Below, one piece after another: positions 1 through 8,219 of a stretch of 64,000 bases of DNA. The position numbers and the translations under genes are program-made. Origin of the DNA: Gracilibacillus ureilyticus (lineage in GTDB: Bacteria > Bacillota > Bacilli > Bacillales > Amphibacillaceae); the NCBI RefSeq assembly GCF_900111195.1, contig NZ_FOGL01000004.1, positions 1 to 64,000 on the forward strand, written 5' to 3'. A model generated the notes under the pieces. That model saw only the letters and a program-made list of their open reading frames with translations, was not told the origin of the DNA and ran no database searches. Numbering within the stretch: position 1 is the first letter of the stretch; every line of letters starts with the position of its first letter.

Positions 1-170
1 GAGTTGTATCCCAAATGATGATTCATTTCTCCTTTTAACATCGATTCAAACATTGGTCCAAAAATATCTTTTAGTGCATTCTGCATATCCTGTACAGACT
101 CTGGTTGGTATTGTTCTATAATTCTATTAGCTAACTCTACTGCTTTCGGATCACGCTTAGATTTCACCAT
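1..170 (-). CDS. IS256-family transposase, N-terminal part (runs off window)
   Basis: The minus strand is open from the ATG at 168-170 to the window edge and encodes about 56 residues. The translation begins MVKSKRDPKAVELANRII and includes ALKDIFGPMFESMLKGEMN followed by HHLGY. This resembles the N-terminal region of IS256/mutator-type DDE transposases, in which a 'LKDLFG...E..LGY' block precedes the catalytic domain. The catalytic residues lie outside the window, so activity cannot be judged. A GGGGAG ribosome binding site lies about 10 nt upstream. Confidence 0.75.
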   Translation of the reverse strand, partial: MVKSKRDPKAVELANRIIEQYQPESVQDMQNALKDIFGPMFESMLKGEMNHHLGYN

Positions 171-270
171 TATAAACAACTCCCCAATTTTTCTACTCAT
201 AGTTTAACAATAAAAAAATAAACTGCGAAGTAAGAGCCGTACGCTCTCTTACTTACACAGTTTATATTAC
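1..270 (-). mobile_element. IS256-family insertion sequence, one end
   Basis: Upstream of the transposase start is a long inverted repeat at about 208-264 (arms around GTAAGTAAGAG and CTCTTACTT). The homology of the interrupted reverse transcriptase stops at about 270, where a TATAAACTGTGTAAG-like sequence begins, typical of the TGTGTAA-rich ends of this family. I place the element's outer end at about 268-272. The other end and any target duplication are outside the window, so the exact boundary is approximate. Confidence 0.6.
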
Positions 271-379
271 ACTCCCTACCATCTACACCAGCGGCTCCTT
301 TATTTCTTTTCACTTGTTGGATAGCCCTATTCAAATTATCTGTATCCAGTATCTTTTCCAGTAATGTTCTTTCGTACAT
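271..379 (-). pseudogene. Group II intron reverse transcriptase/maturase, N-terminal fragment
   Basis: The ORF begins MYERTLLEKILDTDNLNRAI and continues QQVKRNKGAAGVDG, the N-terminal signature of group II intron reverse transcriptases (LtrA family, 'V..NKG..GVDG'). Only about 35 residues match. The remaining codons down to 197 come from the inserted IS end and are unrelated. The catalytic YADD region is absent here, so this copy is disrupted. If the rest of the gene survives beyond the IS, it lies off the left edge. Confidence 0.7.
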
Positions 380-868
380 GTCTGTTATGTCCTTTCTTTC
401 TCGTAGAGAAGGTATCCACTTTAACGTGTTTTACCAGTGGTCTTATTCCTCTCCCAATCGAGATTTCCTATAACGATAAATTGGTTCAGCCCTTCGCTCC
501 TTCTAATTTTCATTAGATTTCTTCACTACTATGACTTCTGCTGACTTCTCACTGTCCAGGCTTATATCACTATAAGTGTTTGGTACAGAGCAGTGAGACC
601 TCCCCGGTTAAGGTACGAACTCTTTTCCTCCATCTATCTGCCATATTTACACCGTATGTTTTAGTAGCTATGGACTTCAGATTCTTTGGCACCCTTATCC
701 ACATACGTTGCCTCTTATATGATTTCTGTCCGTCAGACCAGAGGTTTGCCTCGAGCTTCCTTCCGATTCCACGTCACCATGGACACCGTTGCTTTTGGCT
801 AGGTGCTTACCGCTACCGGGTCGCACTAGCGACTTTCACCCATTAGAGTTCGTCCATGCCGGGCGAAC
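271..868 (-). mobile_element. Group II intron (class C type), 5' part, interrupted
   Basis: Read on the minus strand, the element starts at about 868 with GTTCGCCCGGCATGGACG, followed by a GGGTGAAAGTC stretch and a GCGACCCGGTAGCGGTAAGC block. These are characteristic of the 5' end and domain I of class C bacterial group II introns. Structured non-coding RNA sequence continues to about 380, where the maturase/reverse transcriptase ORF starts. The intron is cut at about 270 by the IS256-like element, so domains V/VI and most of the enzyme are not in the window. The long ORF on the opposite strand (580-846) is a shadow of this RNA. Confidence 0.7.
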
Positions 869-901
869 CAAAAAAACGAACAGATCTAGTCCGTCCGTTT
901 T
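869..901 (-). terminator. Rho-independent terminator abutting the intron 5' end
   Basis: On the minus strand AAACGGAC (900-893) pairs with GTTCGTTT (881-874), separated by an 11-nt loop and followed by a T run that ends at the intron's first bases. Class C introns are known to insert just after terminator hairpins, so this also explains the intron's location. Confidence 0.6.
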
Positions 902-1124
902 AGTGTAAAAACCATAAAACCGCTTGGGTTGCACTTCTGCATAGCCCTATCCTGTTTTATGGTAAAGGGCAATAATATTATTGCCATAATGTATTTTTTC
1001 ATACCTATTATTACTTATTACTCGCCTTACGAGGATTGTAGAATATTATTTACACAAGATTTTACGCAGACCCTGTGGCGTCAGACATCATCACCTCTTA
1101 TGTGATGAGAGGGTTAAAACCCTA
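902..1124. other. Non-coding stretch with inverted repeats
   Basis: No convincing ORF. It contains a perfect 18-bp palindrome at 968-985 (GGCAATAATATTATTGCC), an inverted repeat with arms CCATAAAAC (about 910) and GTTTTATGG (about 954) that ends in a T run when read on the minus strand, and CATCAC/GTGATG arms near 1087-1105. It could be a terminator series after the flagellin-distal gene or debris of mobile elements. I see no match to a riboswitch I know. Confidence 0.4.
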
Positions 1125-1418
1125 TTATTTAGTTATCTTTCTAATACTATCTTCAACTTTTTTCAATAAGTCTTCATAGGATTTTTTTGACTTTTCCTTA
1201 TCTACGATAAATTCACTTAAGTTTCGTTCTGCAATTTGCCTGTTATTATCTAATAAGTTAAGAATTGATTCATCAAATATATTATTATTACTAGCATTTT
1301 GATATATTTTTCTTTCTATTTCATATTTATTTCTAAGGTTTTCTTCACTAACTTCAAGTGTTTCTAGTTGATTTTTAAAATTATTCTTTAACTTATACAA
1401 AGTTTCTAACACTGTCAT
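1125..1418 (-). CDS. Small coiled-coil protein downstream of flagellin
   Basis: A 97-residue, highly charged, almost entirely helical protein rich in Lys/Glu/Asn, with leucine and isoleucine spaced as in a coiled coil. It has no signal peptide, membrane segment or cysteine. The start is supported by an AAGGAG ribosome binding site 7 nt upstream. It lies 67 bp behind hag on the same strand, so it may be co-transcribed with it. Size and helicity fit a flagellar chaperone-like or filament-associated protein, but I recognise no family motif, so the function is unknown. Confidence 0.6.
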   Translation of the reverse strand: MTVLETLYKLKNNFKNQLETLEVSEENLRNKYEIERKIYQNASNNNIFDESILNLLDNNRQIAERNLSEFIVDKEKSKKSYEDLLKKVEDSIRKITK

Positions 1419-1485
1419 TTTCTACTCCTTAATAAGAAGAAGACCCCAGCACCATTGCAAGGATCTCCTCTACTAAATCAGTATT

Positions 1486-3114
1486 TTAACCTAATAATTG
1501 TAATACTGCTTGTGGTTGTTGATTTGCTTGTGCTAACATAGATTGAGATGCTTGAGATAGAATGTTTGATTTTGTCATCTCCATCATCTCTTTCGCCATG
1601 TCTACGTCACGGATACGAGATTCCGCAGCAGTTAGATTTTCAGATGAGTTGTCTAAGTTAGAAATTGTATGTTCCAAACGGTTTTGGAATGCACCCAATT
1701 TAGACCGTTCAGATGAAACTGAACTGATTGCTTCATCTAATGCATCAAGGGCATTTTCCGCACCTGCTGAATTAGAAACATCTAAATTAGATACCCCTAG
1801 TGCAGTAGATCTCATATCATTAATACCGAATGAAATCTTTTGTCCACTATTCGCACCAATTTGGAATGACATTGGACCATTTCCTGCACTAGTTGTAGAA
1901 GCTTTGTCTAATCCTAATACTCCTACAGCTGTTCCCCCATCTTGTTCAGTAAATGAAATGTCTCCACTTGGACTTGAAACAAATAATCTACCTTCTTTTG
2001 CTTCGACAGTAACTTCTCCAATGAATCCTTCATCACCTTTGGATAGACCAGCATTAGTGTTGTACGCATCTACCTTTGTTTTAATAAGACCTTGTAAATC
2101 TGTAGCAACGTCTGCTGCATCAGCACCAGAATTCGCTGATGTTAAAGCAGCTGTTTCAAAATCCACACCATTGATTTCAAATTTTAATGTTTCAGCAGGT
2201 ACTGCTTCCATTACCTGATTTTTACCATCAGTAGCTGTTGCTCCATCACCAACATAGTAAGATAAAACTCCACTTCCACCTGTTGTTAATTCAACACTTG
2301 AACCATTTCCCTCAATACCACTATTTAAAGTTAAAGTTTTATTTGCTCCATCATAATTCGCAGAAATATGCTCAATATTAGCTCCAGTAGATTCATTATA
2401 AGCATCTATTGATTTATTTATGTGACCTTCGACAATATCTCTAACTTCTTTTACTTGATCCGCTGTAGCACCTGACAAATCTTGATCTAAAAGAGCTTTA
2501 TCATCATCTGAAAGAGTTGTCCAATCAACATCAATAGCCGCACCATCAACAATAACTTCGTCAGCTACAGCACCAGTAAAGTCGAGTGCACTAGCATCTG
2601 TGAATGCAACACCAGCAAGTTCGCCTGCCGTTTCTTTAAATACTTTTCCACTAATAGTTACATTGTCACCAGACGTAACACTACCTACTGACTCTAAGTT
2701 ACCATTAAGTAATTTCTGAGTGTTGAATTCTGTAGTATTACCAATTCTATCAATTTCTTCAGTTAATTGATTGACCTCATCCTGGATTGCTTCTCTATCT
2801 TCATCCGTATTTGTACCATTTGAAGATTGAGTTGCTAATTCTCTTATACGTTGTAAGATAGAATGCGTTTCGTTTAATGCACCCTCAGCCGTTTGAATTA
2901 AAGAAATACCATCAGATGCGTTACGGGATGCTTGATCTAGACCTTTTATTTGAGCACGCATTTTTTCTGAAATTGCTAGACCTGCCGCATCGTCTCCAGC
3001 TTTGTTAATACGAAGACCTGAAGAAAGTTTTTCCATTGAGTTTTGCATGTTACCTTGATTGATTCCCATTTGTCGATAAGTATTCAACGCTGGAATATTG
3101 TGATTAATAATCAT
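1486..3114 (-). CDS. hag: Flagellin
   Basis: Filament subunit, 542 residues with the start at [17 protein letters not shown] (3114), preceded by AAGGAGGA. The longer ORF starting at 3150 lacks a ribosome binding site. The conserved D0/D1 N-terminus ([20 protein letters not shown]) and C-terminus ([16 protein letters not shown], ending QAVLQLLG) are intact. Between about residues 180 and 430 lies a long variable surface region with Asp, Gly and Thr-rich segments, so the protein is much larger than the roughly 300-residue B. subtilis Hag. It is exported through the flagellar type III system, so no signal peptide is expected. Its own SigD promoter and CsrA-binding leader lie upstream. Confidence 0.96.
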   Translation of the reverse strand: MIINHNIPALNTYRQMGINQGNMQNSMEKLSSGLRINKAGDDAAGLAISEKMRAQIKGLDQASRNASDGISLIQTAEGALNETHSILQRIRELATQSSNGTNTDEDREAIQDEVNQLTEEIDRIGNTTEFNTQKLLNGNLESVGSVTSGDNVTISGKVFKETAGELAGVAFTDASALDFTGAVADEVIVDGAAIDVDWTTLSDDDKALLDQDLSGATADQVKEVRDIVEGHINKSIDAYNESTGANIEHISANYDGANKTLTLNSGIEGNGSSVELTTGGSGVLSYYVGDGATATDGKNQVMEAVPAETLKFEINGVDFETAALTSANSGADAADVATDLQGLIKTKVDAYNTNAGLSKGDEGFIGEVTVEAKEGRLFVSSPSGDISFTEQDGGTAVGVLGLDKASTTSAGNGPMSFQIGANSGQKISFGINDMRSTALGVSNLDVSNSAGAENALDALDEAISSVSSERSKLGAFQNRLEHTISNLDNSSENLTAAESRIRDVDMAKEMMEMTKSNILSQASQSMLAQANQQPQAVLQLLG

Positions 3115-3121
3115 AAGTAAA

Positions 3122-3160
3122 TTTCCTCCTTGAGTTATATGTTTTTCCACATCCTTGTGG
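3122..3160 (-). promoter_or_regulatory. CsrA-binding sites in the hag leader
   Basis: On the minus strand a hairpin CCACAAGGATGTGG (3160-3147) presents AGGA in its loop and contains ACAAGGATGT, the CsrA consensus core. About 18 nt further on, the hag Shine-Dalgarno AAGGAGGA (3129-3122) supplies a second GGA. In B. subtilis CsrA bridges two such sites to block Hag translation, and FliW relieves this. The arrangement here is the same; binding is inferred. Confidence 0.7.
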
Positions 3161-3217
3161 TATCCACTAACGAAAGTGAAAGCGGCCGTCAGTCACTCTC
3201 ATCAGCTTCTAATAATA

Positions 3218-3244
3218 ATATCGGTATATGCTTCATTATGTTTA
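3218..3244 (-). promoter_or_regulatory. SigD promoter of hag
   Basis: The minus strand reads TAAA (3244-3241), 15 nt, then ACCGATAT (3225-3218), against the SigD consensus TAAA-N15-GCCGATAT. It overlaps the stop codon of csrA and gives a leader of about 100 nt before hag. Confidence 0.85.
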
Positions 3245-3472
3245 GTCATTTTTATAATTTTTTTTCAATAAATTTAATAAATTTTTTGAAAGGTTAGCCG
3301 CTTGATTATTTTCTTGTTGAATCGCCTGATATACTTCCTGTCGATGAATGTCTATATCCTTTGGTGCAGATATACCTAATTTAATTTGCTCACCTTCAAT
3401 TGCCAGAACAATGACTTCTATTTCATCTCCAATTTTAATAGTTTCATTTACCTTTCTGGTTAAAACTAACAT
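3242..3472 (-). CDS. csrA: Translational repressor CsrA
   Basis: 76-residue RNA-binding dimer. The signature [16 protein letters not shown] and the segment [19 protein letters not shown] match CsrA, including the RNA-contacting arginine of the I.R.E.Y region. It represses translation of hag mRNA and is itself antagonised by FliW. The start follows fliW's stop by one base, and GAGGAGG lies just upstream, so the two are translationally linked. The last 15 residues are a Lys/Asn-rich tail. Confidence 0.96.
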   Translation of the reverse strand: MLVLTRKVNETIKIGDEIEVIVLAIEGEQIKLGISAPKDIDIHRQEVYQAIQQENNQAANLSKNLLNLLKKNYKND

Positions 3473-3473
3473 G

Positions 3474-3920
3474 TTATTCCTCCTCTATTGTAGAGGTCTG
3501 TTGGAAAATAGCTTCCCTCGTTAGATAGTTCGATTTTATTGAAATTAATTGTTTCGCATGATTGTTTTGAGTATTAATGACTACGGGTGCTTGTAAATTT
3601 GCAGTACTTGATGTAAGTGGTTCTTTTACTGTAACAATTGCCAGAACTCTTACATCTTCTTTTAGCTTTATTTGTAATTGTTCAATGGTGGCTTCATCCA
3701 GTTTGAATTGATAATCGTTTACAAATAAAAATGGATCAACTACAACAAAAGCCGGATCTATGTTATTAGTTGATTGAAGGATCTGAAATAGGCCACCTTC
3801 TTCAAAACTTTGTAATATGAATTTATTCTCACCCTGAAATCCAGGTATTCCTTGAGGAAATATTATAATTTCCGATTCATTGACTTCAACTTCACCAAAA
3901 TATTTTGTTTCGATTCGCAT
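3474..3920 (-). CDS. fliW: Flagellar assembly factor FliW
   Basis: 148 residues. FliW binds CsrA non-competitively and also binds Hag, so that cytoplasmic flagellin controls its own translation. Family hallmarks seen are the N-terminal [23 protein letters not shown] and the later VVVDPFLF and [16 protein letters not shown] segments. It lies 13 bp downstream of the yviE-like gene and 1 bp before csrA, as in B. subtilis. Confidence 0.95.
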   Translation of the reverse strand: MRIETKYFGEVEVNESEIIIFPQGIPGFQGENKFILQSFEEGGLFQILQSTNNIDPAFVVVDPFLFVNDYQFKLDEATIEQLQIKLKEDVRVLAIVTVKEPLTSSTANLQAPVVINTQNNHAKQLISIKSNYLTREAIFQQTSTIEEE

Positions 3921-3932
3921 AAACTACCCCTC

Positions 3933-4523
3933 TTATATTTCCATTTCAAAATTATTTCCGACAAATTTCACGTTTACAAAACTAATATCTATCCAATTCT
4001 TTTGTTCAAGATACTTTTCTACTCCACCAGGTCTATAATCAAATTTGTTTTTAGTAGGTTGAATTTCTATCTGTGGCTTATTTGCTCTTGCTTCAATGTC
4101 TACTTCTGCCTGCTCATAATGAAATTTTACTGCATCACCAGATGGAATCCATCCAATATTAAATTGTTTCATCGGTCTTTCGCCATTTTGTTTTGCTACT
4201 TGTGCTAATAGATTTCCACCGTTTTCAATCTTCATTAACATATCACCTTGACGTCGGGTCTTTTTAGATCCTTCAATTGCTGTTTGCATAGCTTCCTTTG
4301 CCATTTTCCGTACAGATTCTTCTGTTGGGATAATACCTACATCCGCCAATGCTTTTGATTGATCGATCGTAAGCTTACCTGGCTTGGTTGAAATTCGCAG
4401 GTCAGCTTGGGGTTGTTTGATCGTTTGCTTAGCTGGTCCTGAATCAATTGTTAATTGAGCATTATTGATTTTAAGTCCAAGTATCGCATTTTGTGATTGA
4501 ATTCTAATTTGAGGTAATTGCAT
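3933..4523 (-). CDS. yviE: YviE-like protein (DUF6470 type)
   Basis: 196 residues, located between flgL and fliW exactly where B. subtilis has yviE. It starts MQLPQIRIQSQNAILGLKI and has repeated short beta-type segments and a basic central helix. No signal peptide or membrane segment is seen. The molecular role is not known to me; conservation of position points to flagellar assembly or its regulation. Its ribosome binding site is AAGGAGG. Confidence 0.8.
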   Translation of the reverse strand: MQLPQIRIQSQNAILGLKINNAQLTIDSGPAKQTIKQPQADLRISTKPGKLTIDQSKALADVGIIPTEESVRKMAKEAMQTAIEGSKKTRRQGDMLMKIENGGNLLAQVAKQNGERPMKQFNIGWIPSGDAVKFHYEQAEVDIEARANKPQIEIQPTKNKFDYRPGGVEKYLEQKNWIDISFVNVKFVGNNFEMEI

Positions 4524-4543
4524 TATAGAACCTCCTTCTTGTT

Positions 4544-4580
4544 AAAAAGCCTCACCTTTTAAATGAAAGGTAAGGCTTTT
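4544..4580 (-). terminator. Intra-operon terminator/attenuator between flgL and yviE
   Basis: The arms AAAAGCCT-ACCTTT (4580-4566) and AAAGGT-AGGCTTTT (4559-4545) form a near-perfect 15-bp stem followed by T residues on the minus strand. It would reduce read-through from flgK-flgL into yviE-fliW-csrA. Confidence 0.7.
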
Positions 4581-4584
4581 GGTT

Positions 4585-5499
4585 TTATCTTAAAAAGTCT
4601 AATAAAGTTGGTTGAATGATACGAGCTCCCGCGCTTAAAGCTGCTCGATGGACTGCTTCCTGCGAAGTCAGGTTCATAATTACTTTTTCCATATCCGCAT
4701 CTTCATTTTTAGACATCATATCTTTCGCTGCAACTGTTTGCTCTTCTACACGGTTTTCAATAAGGTCAATTCGATTCTGTCTAGCTCCTAAATCTGCTCT
4801 TGCGTTCACATTATTGTCAATATGATCATCAATTAATGAGATATAGTTCCCAATAGCTTCATCATCGTCGCCTTCTCTTAATTCCTTAGCAAAGTTTGTC
4901 AGATCCTCAAACAATTTCTCTGTAAAGATTTCATTTGATGAAGTATTTACCTTGATTTTTGATCCACTGGAAACTTCAATGAGTACTTCATTATTATTGC
5001 CAGCAAAGTTAAAAAACTCGTCATCTCCTGGAGAGAAATTATCATTGATGGTAAATGGTTTGTTTCCCCCATCGCCAGTCGTCTGTGTTCCGCTGAAAAT
5101 GTACTTATTATTCACTTTTGTATTAGCAATTTCCAGTAAATGCTCTTTTAATTGATCAACTTCAGAAGCGATATTTCCACGCTGTCCTTCTTCATAAGTA
5201 CCATTTGCACCCTGTACAGCTAGTTCTCTTAAACGCTCTAAAGCTTTCTGTGTTTTATCAAGTGCTGAATCAGTATTATCCATCCAGTTGTGAACTTCAC
5301 CAATATTTCTCTCAAATTGCTCTAATTGGTTTACTTGTGTTCGATAATCCATACCTTTCATCGCAACAACTGGGTCATCAGATGGACGGTTAATTTTTTT
5401 ACCAGTTGATAACTGATCCATATATTTACCTAAACTGTTATAACTGCTGCTCAGGTTACGCAGCATATTGTTAGTTAGCATATTTTGTGTTACACGCAT
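4585..5499 (-). CDS. flgL: Flagellar hook-associated protein 3 (hook-filament junction)
   Basis: 304 residues. FlgL joins the hook-associated FlgK ring to the filament. It has the flagellin-like N-terminus MRVTQNMLTNNMLRNLSSSY with QLSTGKKINRPSDDP, and a C-terminal helix ending in ARIIQPTLLDFLR. Length is typical of Bacillus FlgL. The central region is Asp/Asn/Gly rich. It starts 9 bp after flgK, with AGGGAGG upstream, in the same operon. Confidence 0.95.
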   Translation of the reverse strand: MRVTQNMLTNNMLRNLSSSYNSLGKYMDQLSTGKKINRPSDDPVVAMKGMDYRTQVNQLEQFERNIGEVHNWMDNTDSALDKTQKALERLRELAVQGANGTYEEGQRGNIASEVDQLKEHLLEIANTKVNNKYIFSGTQTTGDGGNKPFTINDNFSPGDDEFFNFAGNNNEVLIEVSSGSKIKVNTSSNEIFTEKLFEDLTNFAKELREGDDDEAIGNYISLIDDHIDNNVNARADLGARQNRIDLIENRVEEQTVAAKDMMSKNEDADMEKVIMNLTSQEAVHRAALSAGARIIQPTLLDFLR

Positions 5500-5508
5500 C
5501 TACTTTAC

Positions 5509-7257
5509 TTACCTCCCTACTAAGCCCATGTTATTAATAATCCGGTCAAGCATTTCATCAACCACTGTCATATTACGAGCAGCTGCATTATAAGCATGCT
5601 GGAATTGGATTAAGTTGGTCATCTCTTCATCTAAGGAAACAGAGCTGATCGCCTGTCTGGATTCTTCAACTTGTTGTCTTAACACTTGGGAATTACTTTG
5701 CATCCTGTTTGATTCCTGAGTGATAACACCCAGTTCACCAATTATTGATTCAAAGAAACTTTTCGCAGATGTTTTTGGTTGAAAATCGTCTTCACCTATG
5801 TCATCTACATCATAGCCAGCGTATTCTTCTGCTCTTTTCGTGTACACATCTGCTAAATTTACTGCATTAGAACCATTACCTGAAGCTCCTCCATCGTTAA
5901 CACCATCACCATCATGATCTTCATTTGTACTTGCAGCTATTTTATTAACATCATTTTTAATAATAGAGTTTACCGCAATATTATCTGCAGTTATTTCAGT
6001 TGTTTCATTTCCATCCTTGTCATAACCAACAAAGAAGTTAGCAATACCTTGATCACCTTCAAGATCGAAGCCTTCACTATGAACAGTGTTAAATTCAGTT
6101 ACAAAATTCTTCACTAATTTATCAAGGTCATTTAAAATATCATTGATTTCTCCAGTTGAGGAATATTCATTATCTACATCATAGCTTGCATAGTCGAAAT
6201 TCGTAAGATACCCTGTACCATCCAATAGAGCATCAACCTTGCCATTTATATTAAAGTCATCTGCATAAATAATAATGTGACTTTCTGTTCCACTAACAGA
6301 CTCATTAACCAGTTGAGCAACATAATCTTCAGATTTAACATCCGGATCTCTATTCGGATCTACAAAGAAAACTGCTCTCGCATTATTCTCATTATCAAAG
6401 TCAACATACATATGGTTCACCGCATCATCCGACCCGGGAATCGCACCATTTTCTCCTGTACCATCTACCAAAACAATTTGCTCTGCACTATTTTGTGTAG
6501 TACTTGGATCAGAATTCAGAGTAATTGTTGCGATTCCTTGAGCTATCGGACTAGGTTGTCCTGAACTTTTTTTGTAATCTACTTTAATATCTACATAGGA
6601 TGATAACTGATCAACTAATCTGTCTCTCTCATCATATAAATCGTTCGGTACATATCCGTGTGGCTCTATTTTGGCGATTTGTCCATTTAACTGATTAATT
6701 TGGTCAATTAATGAGTTAATCGCTTTTCCATCTACACCAATTTCATCTTTTAAATTACCTCTAACTTGCTGTAATGAATCATGGGCATAGTTGAAAACTT
6801 CAGCTAAAGCCACTGCACGTTCCTTTACTACTGATCGAGATCCTGAATCTTCAGGATTTACAGAAAGATCCTGTAACGATTTCCAGAACAGATCAAATGT
6901 TTGAGATATACCTTGTTCAGAAGGCTCGTTCAATATTGTCTCCAATTTACTCATCATATCCGCTTTCGTTTCGTAAAACCCGACCTTCGTATTCTCCTGA
7001 CGATACTGCTTATCAATAAAACTGTCACGAATTCGTTCAATCGATCCCGCTTCTACTCCTGAACCGATCTGCCCTGCAATTTCCGGGCGGTTTCTTGATG
7101 CCGGCGGGTATGGTGAGGTTTGTTCAAAATTAACCCGCTGTCTCGTGTATCCTTCTGTATTGGCATTTGCTATATTATGCCCTGTTGTATATAAAGCCGA
7201 TTGCTGTGCATGCAGTGCACGCTTAGCTACTTCTAATCCATTAAATGTTGAAGCCAT
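5509..7257 (-). CDS. flgK: Flagellar hook-associated protein 1
   Basis: 582 residues, exported to the hook tip. N-terminal MASTFNGLEVAKRALHAQQS with GHNIANANTEGYTRQRV is the conserved rod/hook/HAP signature. The C-terminal SSVSLDEEMTNLIQFQHAYN with MTVVDEMLDRIIN is the conserved terminal coiled-coil helix. The central domain (about residues 290-470) is strongly acidic, with many Asp residues, as often seen in halotolerant species. It belongs to the flgM-flgN-flgK-flgL operon. Confidence 0.96.
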   Translation of the reverse strand: MASTFNGLEVAKRALHAQQSALYTTGHNIANANTEGYTRQRVNFEQTSPYPPASRNRPEIAGQIGSGVEAGSIERIRDSFIDKQYRQENTKVGFYETKADMMSKLETILNEPSEQGISQTFDLFWKSLQDLSVNPEDSGSRSVVKERAVALAEVFNYAHDSLQQVRGNLKDEIGVDGKAINSLIDQINQLNGQIAKIEPHGYVPNDLYDERDRLVDQLSSYVDIKVDYKKSSGQPSPIAQGIATITLNSDPSTTQNSAEQIVLVDGTGENGAIPGSDDAVNHMYVDFDNENNARAVFFVDPNRDPDVKSEDYVAQLVNESVSGTESHIIIYADDFNINGKVDALLDGTGYLTNFDYASYDVDNEYSSTGEINDILNDLDKLVKNFVTEFNTVHSEGFDLEGDQGIANFFVGYDKDGNETTEITADNIAVNSIIKNDVNKIAASTNEDHDGDGVNDGGASGNGSNAVNLADVYTKRAEEYAGYDVDDIGEDDFQPKTSAKSFFESIIGELGVITQESNRMQSNSQVLRQQVEESRQAISSVSLDEEMTNLIQFQHAYNAAARNMTVVDEMLDRIINNMGLVGR

Positions 7258-7282
7258 TTCTTTTCCTCCTGCCCCTTAAACC

Positions 7283-7777
7283 CTATGCTTTCGAATCAAA
7301 TACCGAGCGCTTTGGACGTTGCGGCTGGGACTGATTCGTTTTATTTCCATAATTATAGTTTTTTAATGATGGCTGTACCATATCTAATGATAGTTGTACA
7401 AATTGAAGCGATTGTGTTGTAAGCTGACGGTTCAAATCTTCCTGACGGCGCAATTCCATTAACTGTTCTGCCAGTCTTAATGTAACATCCTCGAGGGCTT
7501 TTTGATTATCACCTGTCGCATGCTCTTCAATAATTGCCGAGACAGAAATGCCAGGCTCTACTCCATTTGCCTTTGCCCAGTCAGCTACTGCATCAATTCG
7601 CTTTTGTTCGGTTTGATTGATTGCCTGTACGTGTCGCTGTTCTTTGTTCATCAGGGTACGTAACTCATCAATCTTGCCATCCTTCAGAAGTTCAGTCTTC
7701 TGTTTCGATATATCAAGTAAACTGGCATGCAGCTTTGTCATTTTTTCTAAAAATTCAATGATAATTTGAACTGACAT
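7283..7777 (-). CDS. flgN: Flagellar export chaperone FlgN
   Basis: 164 residues, largely helical and rich in Gln/Glu/Leu. FlgN-family proteins (YvyG in B. subtilis) hold FlgK and FlgL for export. The assignment rests on position between flgM and flgK, on size, and on the N-terminal pattern in which an LLDISKQKTELL helix is followed by the LRTLMNKEQRHVQAI helix. No signal peptide. It lies 29 bp after flgM. Confidence 0.85.
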   Translation of the reverse strand: MSVQIIIEFLEKMTKLHASLLDISKQKTELLKDGKIDELRTLMNKEQRHVQAINQTEQKRIDAVADWAKANGVEPGISVSAIIEEHATGDNQKALEDVTLRLAEQLMELRRQEDLNRQLTTQSLQFVQLSLDMVQPSLKNYNYGNKTNQSQPQRPKRSVFDSKA

Positions 7778-7806
7778 ATTGTTGTCTGCCCCTTTAATAT
7801 TTCAGT

Positions 7807-8058
7807 CTAGGCTTTCCAGAAGTTTAATAACTTCTTCGCTGTTTCCTGCAGATTCGGCTTGTACTCGCCTTGTTCTACTTGTTGTTTGATTTCATTTACA
7901 TAGCTCTGCCGGCTGTCTTTTGACTGCATTTGTTTTGCTTTATTTGAAATTTCTAATTGATCAGATGCTTTCGCTGTCTGTTTCGCCTGTTGTTTTGGCG
8001 TATATTGCTGATTCTGATACGGATTGATTTTTGATTGGTTTGGTCCATTGATTTTCAT
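7807..8058 (-). CDS. flgM: Anti-sigma factor FlgM
   Basis: 83 residues. FlgM binds and inhibits SigD until hook completion. The N-terminus MKINGPNQSKINPYQNQ is the disordered, Gln-rich part. The C-terminal part, with DQLEISNKAKQMQ and a SYVNEIKQQVEQGEYKPN block, is the SigD-binding region of Bacillus FlgM. A SigD-type promoter upstream allows the usual feedback loop. Confidence 0.92.
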   Translation of the reverse strand: MKINGPNQSKINPYQNQQYTPKQQAKQTAKASDQLEISNKAKQMQSKDSRQSYVNEIKQQVEQGEYKPNLQETAKKLLNFWKA

Positions 8059-8105
8059 GACCTTTCACCTCTTTCTTTCCGAACATATCATAGTTTATAC
8101 TACTA

Positions 8106-8132
8106 TTATCGACCGTTTATTAGAAAAGTTAA
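8106..8132 (-). promoter_or_regulatory. SigD-type promoter upstream of flgM
   Basis: The minus strand reads TTAA (8132-8129), 15 nt, then GTCGATAA (8113-8106), close to TAAA-N15-GCCGATAT. It lies about 50 bp upstream of flgM. The -35 is one transposition away from consensus, so strength is uncertain. Confidence 0.6.
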
Positions 8133-8179
8133 ATATTATTTTAACAGTTTTATGAAGGAATATACAGTGGGGTTATTTA

Positions 8180-8205
8180 AAACAGGCCTCCATATTTTCG
8201 GAGGC
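8180..8205 (-). terminator. Terminator after yvyF
   Basis: GCCTCC (8205-8200) pairs with GGAGGC (8191-8186) on the minus strand, with an 8-nt loop and a following CTGTTTT. It separates yvyF from flgM. Confidence 0.65.
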
Positions 8206-8219
8206 GCGCGTACTTTTCT

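Noticed and set aside
580-846. 88-residue ORF on the plus strand
   Set aside because: It is the complement of the group II intron RNA and has no family resemblance or ribosome binding site.
902-1124. c-di-GMP riboswitch near flagellin
   Set aside because: A CACAGGG-like string drew attention, but the second conserved block and pairing are missing.
1562-2218. 218-residue ORF antisense to flagellin
   Set aside because: Long open frame caused by codon bias of hag on the other strand; no start signal.
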